Origin: Morinoia aosen | Lineage: Eukaryota; Arthropoda; Malacostraca; Amphipoda; Talitridae | Assembly: GCA_030386875.1 (NCBI GenBank) | Contig: CM059569.1 | Coordinates: forward strand, 38,231,842 to 38,295,841 | Reading direction: 5' to 3' | Length of the DNA: 64,000 bases | Shown here: positions 12,032-23,600 of the stretch, one piece after another | How positions within the stretch are numbered: the first letter of the stretch is position 1 | Layout: each line of letters starts with the position of its first letter | Translations under genes and position numbers: made by a program | The notes under the pieces: generated by a model | What the model was told of the DNA's origin: nothing | Database searches by the model: none | What the model saw: only the letters and a program-made list of their open reading frames with translations

Positions 12032-13525
12032 AGTGAGTCTCCTGATACGGTGATTTGTGGCACACGAAATTCTAAATTATTACGAAGCAGTGGGAGAGAA
12101 CGTCGCAACAGCTCCGATTTAATGAGGAATGGAGTCTTCTGACCTTCACGTGTTGTCTTAATTGGATCGTTAACTGCTTCTTTTTCATCACACAAATAGT
12201 TCTGACACACTTGGATCAAGCATGACACTGAGTCTGAAAATACGACGGAACAACACCAAGTTTGTGTACCATTTCGTTGCGTGTTTGAGGTATTAAATAT
12301 TTTCTTGATGTCTTAGCGCTGTGAATAACTTTATCATACGAAAATTTACAACGTCTGCTAGGCTGAACTTTATTGGAAATAAACTGTTTCAACATTTCAT
12401 GTTTGAACTTTGTTGGAAATAAACTGTTTCTTCAGAAGAATTAGATCATGCTCAGAAGCATTCAGTGCATCAGTCGTAATGCAGGCCCTACGTTGACGCT
12501 GACGCTCAGCCGATTGCGGGCCGCTTCTCACCATGCCGTGCTGGGGCGGAGTGATGTAATCAACGATGGTCTACTTAGGAAATCCCCTGAAAATTAATAG
12601 CTAAGAACCTTGGACTTACAATCTGAAGGCGCCGGTGAGAATGACCGGCGGGTGTAAGACCGTTCTGCATCTCAAAAAAAATATATATTTTGACAGGCGG
12701 GTTAATGACCGTTCCCCACCTAGCAAAAAAAAAATTCTATTAAAGATGGTACAAAAAACATCATTGGTTTTTAAAATGACTTTACATAAAAATACTTTGT
12801 TGATATATTATCAGCATGAGTGTCGTAATACCCATGTTGATGGTCGAAATAAATGATTGAGAAATAGGCATGGAAAAATGCTTTCCCTTTGTGGCGTAAT
12901 TTAGTTTGATAATGGATGTAAAAACAAGTAATACTAGAGAAGACGCATTTTTCAAAATGAGCTTATTATTGTGCACTTACAATGAAATAAAAGCTTACGT
13001 AATGTAAAGTATATAATACAAATACACGCTTACGAACCTACGATAACAGAAATTAATTCAATACTCGTAAACTATCCTTTCACTCCTACGTATCTACTAC
13101 AGTGTTTTTTTTTAACACCGGACCCGAAAAATCTTTAATAACTTTGATACAATGAACAGATATTTGAAAACAGAACGGCAGTAGAATTTTGAGATTTATA
13201 TCTTTTACTTGGACTATTTTTTGAAATTGACATTCTTCATACGGTGACCACTCGACTGCAAGCAATATTGGGCGTGTGTTCGCATGCATCTCATTGCAGC
13301 ACTGGGGAGGGTGGAACCGGTCACTCCTATTTTCTGAGATGATGATATTCTTTAGTAGAGTCAGTTCCATCGGTTTGTTACGATAAGCCCTTGCCTTTGG
13401 ATATCCCCACTTTGCTATTTTCTTTTATGCTCTTTTTTAGCCACGTTATATAAGATTTTTGTGTTAGGGTAGAGGGTTTTATATGCAAGAAAATTCGCAA
13501 CTATAGTCAATGCGGAGGTGATTGA

Positions 13526-13680
13526 AAATAGAACCTTGGTTCTACAATAGAACCGAGAAAATAGAACCTTGGTTCTACAATAGAACCGAGAAAATAGAAC
13601 CTTGGTTCTACAATAGAACCGAGAAAATAGAACCTTGGTTCTACAATAGAACCAAGAAAATAGAACCTAGGTTCTATTGT
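13526..13680. repeat. 33-bp tandem repeat built on a self-complementary word
   Basis: About 4.7 copies of a 33-bp unit occur. Each unit contains TAGAACC-TT-GGTTCTA, an inverted repeat with 7-bp arms, plus a second TAGAACC half site. The last unit has TAGAACCTAGGTTCTA, a perfect 16-bp palindrome. The array is absent from the matching upstream region of the complete GMC copy. Confidence 0.85.
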
Positions 13681-14393
13681 GTTGAACTTTACGTTTGAGT
13701 TGGACGTGCACGGTTAATTTTCATGGTGTGGTTCTTGATGTATGTACTGAAAATACAAGACTGTACGTGCCTAATTTCGGCTCCGAAGCTACAAAAAACT
13801 GGCTTTACGAGGGGAGCAGTGTTGCTGCCTCAGGCTTCCATTCCTGAAATTTTGAAGGTGAAGCTCGCTATGTTCAAGGTAGGCACAAGCCTCGCTTAAT
13901 TTGTTGTTACTATTTTGACTATGGCTTCAGATATGTTCAAATGCTGGTGAAAACAAAATAAGTGTGTAATAAGCTATAGGGTGAAATAATAAGCTATGCA
14001 GTAAAATGCGCTCTCTAAATTAGCTAAAAGCTTGAAGAAAAAGGAAAGGTTCAAACCATCGTACTAAACGCATGAAAATATTTAAGGCAAATACGCTGAA
14101 ATAAATATCAAAGCATGTTCCTGATACAAATGTGAGAATAGGTGAAATAATTAGTTTATAAATCATAAACCCAGATTACGCTCATTTTATTTTATCTACT
14201 TATTTATCTTTTGATCCATAATGATGTGTGACGCTGAGTGAGGTAATGATAAATCTCTTCTAAAACAGTGCGATTCTGAACTTATGTCATTTTATGGAAT
14301 GCCTCACTTTATACATTCCGTGTCGGGGGGGGGGGGCCGATTTGAAATTATTTCAATATCTAGAGATTTAGTATGTTTTCACTTTATATAATA

Positions 14394-14399
14394 TTTATT
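14394..14399 (-). terminator. Candidate polyadenylation signal of the complete GMC gene
   Basis: AATAAA on the minus strand, about 260 bases past the stop codon at 14660-14662. A second AATAAA lies further on near 14187. The choice between them cannot be made from sequence. Confidence 0.35.
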
Positions 14400-14659
14400 C
14401 TTCTACAACACAGCGTGTATGTAACATAAACACAGTCAATTGATTTCCATAATTTTTCCAGCTTGGTTAACGTTTAAATAACTCAGCGCGTCACCACTGA
14501 CCTAATATAAAAAAGTATTTGTATTCCTATTTCTTTCAAGGCAAACAAAACACACTTCATGTCAGCGGCAAATTTAATTCCTGAATTGCTTTTCTAAGGC
14601 CTTCAAAAACTCCTCAGAGGCGGAAATATTCCTACATCAATAACAATTCATTGACGTTC

Positions 14660-17600
14660 CTACAATTTTGCGTAATCTTCTTTTATGAGGTCGGCACCTC
14701 GCTCCCCGATCATGATGGCAGGAGCGTTGGTGTTCCCTGCAACACAAAACTCGTTGTTATATATTGGCTATGTAAAACATTCATCGATCAATTTATTTCA
14801 GGAAAATCATTCGCATAGAATGATCTTACACTTAAACTCTTTGTAAGCATCAAGATGGCAGCGTGAAAAAATCATCAGTTAATTTATTTCAGAGAAATCA
14901 TTTGTTGTTGAATAATCGCAAGTATCCAGTCGGCAACGTTACACATTCAATATAGTGGCTTCATCTCACTGAAGTCATTTGTGTCTAATTATCGCCCACT
15001 TAAATACTTTGCAAGCATCAAAATGGATTTATAAAACATTCAATAATTATTTTATTTCCGAGAAATCATTAATATCGAATTACTGCCCACTCAGACCATA
15101 CAGTAAGACCGCAATACAAACCGCGTTACCTGAGGTGATGTCAGGCATGATGGACGCGTCGATAACACGCAAGTTCTGCACGCCTCGCACCCTGGGGAGA
15201 AGGGGGAGACTGTAGAGATCTGGCTTACTTATTGAGCCTTCACTTGCTTTGTTTATAGTATATTAATACTAAATAATCATTCCCCAAACGTCTGTGAGTA
15301 GTTTTACAGCCAATGAAAACGAACAGTAGGGTACGAGTACATAACCAATGAAAATCAATCAAAATCATTTGTGATAGGAAAGTCCTACATTACGTACGAG
15401 AAGTCTCCCAATCGATGAAGATGAGCCAAATTAAAGTCATTTACTAAAGAATATACCACCAGTACCACCAGTCCGGTGCGTGTAAGACTGTAATACCTGG
15501 AGAACTAATTTGAATCATCTGTCGTTGCAGGACTCTGAGACAACTCTACATTCACAGAGAGATGTCGTCTCGTTTCAATCGCCAAACTTCAATCGTGTAA
15601 CGACGATTTATCAATTGCCGAGTTGTTGTGAAGCATTTCATACATGAAGAATTTATCCAGTGTTTGTGAGTTGCTCAGAAACTTATAAAAACAACACGCT
15701 TGATTCTGTTATGCATGCCTTTGTAGAACAAAAGTAAAACCAGTAAAGGTGAGCATGTAAATCGAACTCTCCCTTCAGTCTTGGCAATCACATTAGGTGA
15801 GTATATAAATAGTTATGTTCATTTAATCCTTCCTGATACATATCATCTGCACATTGGATTTTCAAATGCCTTATTAATAATATCAGGACTCATTGACGGT
15901 TACCCCCAGTCAAGCCGGTCCCTATTTCAGACACCTGGGTGGAGTGGGGAATTGTGCCGACGCCTTCCCGTGGAGGGGACCACAATTATTTTTACGGCCA
16001 CGGTATAAATCGAACACTCCTTTCGGTCTCGGCAGTTGCATGGTATAATAATTGAATACTCACTTTAGTCTCGGAGAAACAACGCCATCGGGATCGAAAT
16101 CCGGCGCCATCTTGCAGGTGCTGGTCATATGCGACATTACAGCCGACATGCCCCTGACGAAACACTCCCAGTAGTCTTCAGAGAGATACTCTAGATGATC
16201 ACAACCAGGCAGGGGCTGTAAGTAATTTAGAACAAGCTTATAAATTTCGTCAACGCCTTGCAAATAACATAATACATGGCTCAATGCAAAAAGAAAATTG
16301 TATGTATTTATTTCGAAATAATAAACAAGTAAGTTTCTCCTAATTCTTCTTACTGATATATGAGAGAAATTTCATTGCCTTTATTTAGGAAAATGAAAGC
16401 CAAATCAGCTTAATGACATGCTTCTGTTTTTTATTCATTTTACTTGCGAAGCAATGTAATGTGATTTGAAAAGCAACCAAAAGCTGTGGAAACATTATAA
16501 ACTTGCAGCATATCACTAGAACATTTCTATTTTAATACATCACAACATGTCATTGCTGTTGTAACATATCACAAGAGACTAAATATTGTGCATCTACTGC
16601 ACAAAAATTGTTAATAAAGCAACACTGATACTCACAGTTGTGTTCGGTTTGGCTCCGAGCTTTTTTCGGAAAGTTTCGGCGTTTCCGATTTTGAAGGCGG
16701 CTTTGGCTCCTGCAAAGAGGGTTGTGGCATCAGCTAAGTGTTCGTTGTATCAAATTACAATCAATGTTCTGAAGCCCATAGTAATACTGTGCGTTAAGTC
16801 CACCGAGGAACCCTTTCTAAATATAAATAGATATGCTAGATCTTCATCACTTCTTCAAATTTGGGTCTGTATGCATGGCAGAGGTAAAAGAATAAGCAAT
16901 GATGACTCAGTGATTGATGTAGTATCAGAACTACTCATAACGAATTTCGCTCACCTGCAACTAAGACTGCCAAGTCGTCGGGATGGCTGAGGCACTTCGG
17001 GTCAATCACGGGAGGGTCGAAAGGGTTCTTCGACCTCAGAGTTACAGAGCCTCGACTTTTTGGTCTCATCAGCGTTGGAGATAACGAATAGCCGTCCCTG
17101 CCGTACGCTTGCCGGAAGAAAGTCTTTGAGACCTGAAAATCGGTAGAATTTCGTTTTCCATGTGCAATGAAATACAGAATCTAGCTAAACTACACAGGTC
17201 ACAGTAGTGTAGATATAGAGTATTTGTGAACGGCTTGTCCACTCCTATTAAATAGAAGAGCATGGGAAGCACCGAAAATCAACTGTACTAATTGCTTACG
17301 AAATCAATCATAAGATATTATTTTCTGAGTGCGGTGACACTAAAAGAAACTTTCAAAATCAATTGGCTTGGCCGAAAATTTGCATTGATATGGGGTGCCT
17401 TAAATCTTTCTTTTCACAATTTTAATAACTCGTTTTATTTGCAAAAATTCGAAACATGTGTAGACGCGAAAACGTTCTAAAATCCTAATTTACATATGTG
17501 GTGCAATATTCAGATCAATCTGTGTAAAGGGAAAAAGTTCCGCCAAAAGCTGAAAAACCCCTTTAATAACTCAAAAAAAAAACATTGTATAAGGTCCTCA

Positions 17601-20600
17601 CACTGACAATATGTGATATAAGTTTTCAGTTTATAATACTTTGATATAAGTCGTCTATGTCAAAGAACTAAGCTTATAAAGTTAAATCTTTGTCTTATAA
17701 GGGATTTGTACTATACCAGATATTTCAAAGCGTGGCACATTGACATAGTTCAGCACTTACCACCCAAGCCGTTGGTTCTGTGAGAGTGGCAATAAAAAAG
17801 GTTAATGCGTGCACCCTTCTCGGGAAGAGATGTAAAGATCTCTTACCGCCAGCCCAGCCATGTACGTACGCGAACGTTAACCAGAGTTGATGAAGATGAG
17901 TGAAAGTAAAGTAAGTTATTGGTTATGGCATTAGAAGTGGGACGTTTAAAAAATTGTGCTGACTCAGCGGGTATACAGATGAGATAGACCTAAATAGGTC
18001 AATTAGAGCACGAGTCTTGGGCCATTTGAATACCCCATTCCCGATTTGGCTCGTGACTTGGTTCGATTATTGGTAAATGAAATTATGCTTAGCGTAAAGA
18101 AAGCGATTAGAGAAATTAAATTAACAAGAGTATACATGTGGTAGTGGGTAAAAATTGATGTGTTTCTTTGCATGGTTTCTGTGCGTAACTGGTGACTGAC
18201 AGCCTGAGACTCGGGGAGAACTCCGGAATGGTTCACTTAACTCATTTCTAGAGTCATATTTTAATAGATTTTAATGCGATGAAGATCTTTTGAAAGTATA
18301 ACATTTAGAAGTGACTTCAATGCTTTTGGTTCTTAGAAACGCATGCATTTTACACTGATAAATAGAGATGATAACCTCGTACACGAAGGATACGGTCTCA
18401 GATAAATATCTTAAGTTTAAAAAGCATTTTCCCAAAGAATTGTCCACGTTTTTCTTTCAATGATGAAATACAGTTCCTTGATCGAATAAAATATTGAAAC
18501 GAAGTCCTACAGTGGGTACTCATGCACTCACCGAGTCTTTGAAGATGGAGGAAGTGAAGAGACCGAACTCGCCCCCATAGAGAGCAGTGCCTAAGTGTAT
18601 TTGCACATCGGGAATGTAGGAGAGGTTTGAACTCCCGGTGTTGATTGAAAAAAACGCACACAATCCAACGGGCACACTATAAGGACCTGCAAAAAAATGT
18701 ATAATTGTGCATGTATTTAAAAATACGAAGCAATCTTGTTCACAACTCTTGGAAAACTCTGACTGAAACTTTTCTTGATTAGTCTGATAAAAGACCAATA
18801 TATACTGTCTCATAGCCTGTATGAAAGAGCATATTATGAAACTTGTATCCTATCCTATCCTTGAAACTTGTATCCTTTTCTCGTTTGATATTCGGGATAA
18901 ATCGAAGATAGCTCAGTTTTTGGATAACACTTCATGGCGTATATTTTGCTATTATATATATACCAGTCCATGAAAACGAAAATCCTGGTTAGTTTAATTC
19001 AATGCACGAGTCAAAGAGTCAAGAAGATTATTTTGTAAGGGCATCCTAGCTTTTCGTTGATTCTTTTTGAGTGAGTGAATCAAATTAATTCCTTACGAAA
19101 ATAGCCGTATTGCAGGATTTCATCTGGCCGTGCAGTTTCACTTTGACAACACTAAAACTAACTTAGATATTAGGCTTTCCAAAATAAAATGAACTCGTTA
19201 GCTTGACAAGTCATGCCCTAGATAGCGTTATGTAAAAGTTTTCTTATGGGAATCATGTGTCCGATAATCTTGGGACTTACTCTTTTCTTTTAAATTTTTC
19301 ATATAAAAATACCTAAGGAAAAATTAATCAAACAACTGAACTATTTCACACACATTAGTAAAATAACTACCTCTCGCAACACAGAATCTCAAAAATAATT
19401 TTCAAAAGTCATTTTTCTTCACAGATTTTCACTCAAAACTATAAGTCAACGAGGCCCTTGTGAAGTGTCTCAAGAGGCTCACCTTTTCTTTTTTCGAAGT
19501 ATTCTCTCTGAGCCTCAAGGCCGAGTCTTGAGAACAACAGAGAAGATATATCCGGATGAATCGTCCAATAGAGGCCAGAAAACAGAACGTGTTCCTGGTA
19601 ATTCTGGCCGACTCCAGGCACGTCAGCTCGTACCTTAATCTGGACGGTAAAATTAAGAAATTATCGACACAAAGTAATGATGTTACAATTCAGAGCTTAT
19701 AAGCTTGGCTATCAATTAACACTTTGACTGAGGCAGGTGAAACAGAAGTTCAATATTCAACTTAAATTTAAAGTCAATTGTATTAAATCATTTTTAAAAT
19801 AGCAAGCATGAACTGAATCGCCCTCATTTGGTATTTATGAAAATTGAGTTTGTCACTACTTGTCGGTCAGTAGAATTATGAAAATCCCCTCCGTGTACCA
19901 CCAGTGGCTCACGTTGCAGCGCAAATTTTAAGGACCTTGAAGCCGAGAAATCTTTAAAGTTTGATTTCTGGTACCTCATTTCATGTATCAATTTTTTTAA
20001 GTAAATGGTTTAATTTTTTCATTTCACACAGTAAAGAAAAAACGTGCTCTAGATGCAATTTGTATTCGTACAAACTGTTTTTCGTATTACATTTCATGCA
20101 TTATTTTTTCTAATAAACGGTTTCTTTCTTTTACACTGCAGAAGACCACTCACTCCGTGGCTCTGAAGGTGTTCCCTCGGCCCGATGCCGGAGAGCATGA
20201 GGAGCTTGGGGCTGTCGGCGGCTCCTGCGCTCAGGATCACCTCCTTCTGCGCAAACGCTCGTTTCACCTGCCAGATGAACACAAAAATCTTTATTGCTCG
20301 CTCCGTTATAGACAATCGTGTTTTAGAAATAGGTTTTCAGCCCCTCAACCTGAAGAAAGGAAGTGAGCGAGAGCGAGAAGTGCGAGCTAACTAGCATAGG
20401 AGAGTTCCTCCTCTAGAAAATTCAACTCGTTTTCTGCGTTCCCTTCAATCACCAAGGGACCCATACCAGGGGACCAGCACATACTCGTATTTCTGGTAAA
20501 AATACTAGAGGGATTAAACCAGAATCTTTCTTTCTCTAAATGTGATACATAAACCCTTTACCTAGAAGGGAATGTAAGATTACTGTAACATTCCTTCACC

Positions 20601-23600
20601 ATATCTACAGGGAAAATGTTCTGAGGAAAAGTGCGTCTGACCAACAACTTTCATTCATACCTCAAAAAGAACCAACTCTTCGAGAAAGATATGTTCTTGT
20701 GAATAAGCGCAGCATTTGAGTTACTCTACGATCTGCCTCACGTACCTCCTCGAGTGACTGTTGCAACATCACCAGGTATCGTTTGAAAACTTACCCTTAC
20801 CCACATATCCTAGCTCGCCCTCTTCAAGTCTAACTGCTACTTCGTTGAGTGCCTCCAAGCTGCTGTGTTACTAAACAATCCTTCCTTCTCCAAGAATATA
20901 TTTATGTCTTTGTGATCTTAACCATTTAGAATCTTATTCATTTTATATGGATTAATTGCGGAATCCATTTCTAATTATTTGATTGAGAGTACGAGCATTT
21001 TTCTATCAATCAATTAAATAAATCATAGTAGTACGTAACGTGTCAATTCTTAATCGTAACGAATTGACCCGGGAGGGTAGCCCGTTCCTTCAGGGGAGCA
21101 GTCAGAGAGTCTGCAGCAGTCCCCTGCAGCAGTGCGGCCGAAGCATTCAGATTTCAGACGCACGAGTCAAAGGTGTTTGCTCACAGAGCTTAGAACTAAA
21201 GATTTACCGTGCGAGATCACACTAGTCGCCAGGCCTGGCGTTTCTTTATCGCGGTTCATTACCTGTGGCGATGAACCCGCTTTATTACAAGTTGACTTTG
21301 AAAGTGACGACGATAATAATCCATTCTAAAATGTCAGGAGATTCATCTTGCTCCAATACATTTTTTTGACGTCGTTTGAAACTAGACCAACCTCCTCGCA
21401 CATATCTAGCCAACGCCCAACGTTGGATTCCCTAAGATAAGTTTACGTATTTACTTTGTGTGTGTCCAGTCAATTTCTCGATATAGAGAGTGATATACAG
21501 TTATTTGCATTTATCAATAGTGAAGTATGTAAACTTTCCTGTCTTCAATCTCCTCTCTAAGTTAGGAGGAACGATATGAGATGATGAGACGAAGTTTATT
21601 AATGAAATTGAATATTTAGCCTTGAAAATACGGCTCTGGCTACACGTTAACCAAAAAAGTTGATAATGATGACCGAAGTGAACCATTCTATCATTAAATA
21701 ATTGATTTATATAAAATATGAACATTGTTTTGCCCAAACATTGGACTGGTGGCAGCAAATAATACCAAATATTCTATCAAAATAATTCATAAAAAAATAT
21801 GATTCGATCGAATAAATATTGATTAGGACAAATGATACGTCGTCACATGGAAATAATTTACGAAAAACCCGCAACAATAGTGCGACGTTAGCAAGACCAC
21901 CAATAGGAGGTCGTTACCATGACGGCAGCGAACGTGGGAATTGAGCGCACTTCGATCATATTTATTCTTAGATCTTGCCATGATCACGCACCGTCAACCC
22001 AACAATTATAATGGTGGCAGCGGTGGGATTCGAACACACGCCTCTGAAGAGACTGGTGTCTCAAATATAGAGAAAATAATACCTAGAAAAACAAAGAAAA
22101 AAAAACTCTTTATTCAAATTTTCATGACCTCTTGTCTCCGCGTTAGTCGACGTGCGGTGCTAATGCAGCATAGCTCAAAGACGAATTCAGCCACAGATTG
22201 GAATATGATCAACACTAGAACCGAGCGTAAAATCAGTTTCTTTTTAAACAGATGATGTTGTCGATCAGAACAATGCAATTTAAATGAGCTCCGCTTATGC
22301 GTCAGTATGAAAGTAATCCACCAATGCACTACAGCTCTACACAATCAAAGTTTTAACTTGCCTTGTTGTTGTGGATGTATTTGACGCCAATGGCTCTGTT
22401 CTCATCGTTGAAAAGAAGCTGTAAAAAAATTAAACAGTGAGTGCAAGAACATCTCATTCCCTCTCTGCAACTCAATGCTTGCCGTGTATAATTTCAACAT
22501 ACAGTACATAAATTCATGTACATACAGTGTATAAAAAAAAGCGGATTTCATTTTTTGAATCTCCACTTAACTATACGAATAGTGTTTGCGATTTGGATGA
22601 GTTTCACATGTTGCATGCAATGGGAGGAAAAAGTTTTCCTTTTATATCCTCCCTTAACATAAGTTGTATTTTTACTAACTCCATCTAAAATAAAACACTT
22701 CATGCCTGGCGGGCTAATGACTCACTTTAAACTTATAAAATGCAATCCTCATTGCCCACAGTACATACCGGAAAATGGTGTAAGAAAATGCACCCAACGA
22801 TTTTTATGACTAGGCATTCCTTGAGAAATGTGAGACAATACGAGGCATCCCAATTGAAAATTATCGCCCTTTTCAGGTAGTAAATTAGTCGTAAAAGGTC
22901 GAAAACGGCCCAAAAGGGCCAAAAATCACGACTTCAAACCGACTCCTACCTATACTTGGCCTATTAGGGCTTGAAAAAGGCCCTTCATTCAAATGGCCTT
23001 TTATAGGTCTAGTCAATGGCTGTTTGCGGGCTCATTCGGGTCGTTTAAAGTCGTTTTCAAGCCTTTTCGACGACCTCTATTTGGACGCGTAATAGATTGT
23101 AAAAAGACTCGTAATCGTAAATGTTGTACAAGTCGTATTACTTCAGTAAATGTAAAGAACTAAATGAATTTCAACTAACCTAACTTAGTTGAGTTAGATT
23201 AGGTAAGGGTGGCCAAAGTTAGTTTCGATTAGTTTCATCAATTAATTATTACGATAAATTTCGGTTTAGTAGTTAAAAAAATATTATGCTCATGTAGATA
23301 TCCAGAGCTGGTCATAGATACTTCAAAATGTATCTAGATACTAGATACTACTCCAAAAGTATCTAGATACTAGATAATTTTCTTTTAATTCTCTCTGTCT
23401 CACTACTTCATCGCTGAGCATTCAACTTGTAGTGCTTTACCCTAGTTACCCCTCAAACCTCGATTCTAGTCCTTCTATGTTCAGTAATCTTAATATATCC
23501 CAATGTAAATTATTTAAGAAAAAGTTCCCACTTCTCCGCCGCGTTTCACCAATACCTACAGCCTGAGAAGAAAAAAAGTAAGGCCGCTGCTTCACTCGCC

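Larger units (their letters stand above)
12032..14659. other. Intergenic region between the two GMC genes
   Basis: This is the upstream region of paralogue 2 and the downstream region of the complete copy. Patches at 12032-12640 and 13860-13990 match sequence upstream of the complete copy (31441-32050 and 32735-32840), so the duplicated block includes at least 1.4 kb of 5' flank. Positions 12750-12900 match a dispersed repeat also seen at about 33670-33751 with 47349-47445, and at 47570-47700. A 33-bp tandem repeat is at 13526-13680 and a run of 12 G at 14325-14336. No convincing exon was seen. Confidence 0.6.

Noticed and set aside
19441-19482. Extension of GMC exon 8 to the stop near 19439
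   Set aside because: The strong donor after 19483 (AAAAG then GTGAGC) gives the right phase and the conserved junction KRKGPYSV.
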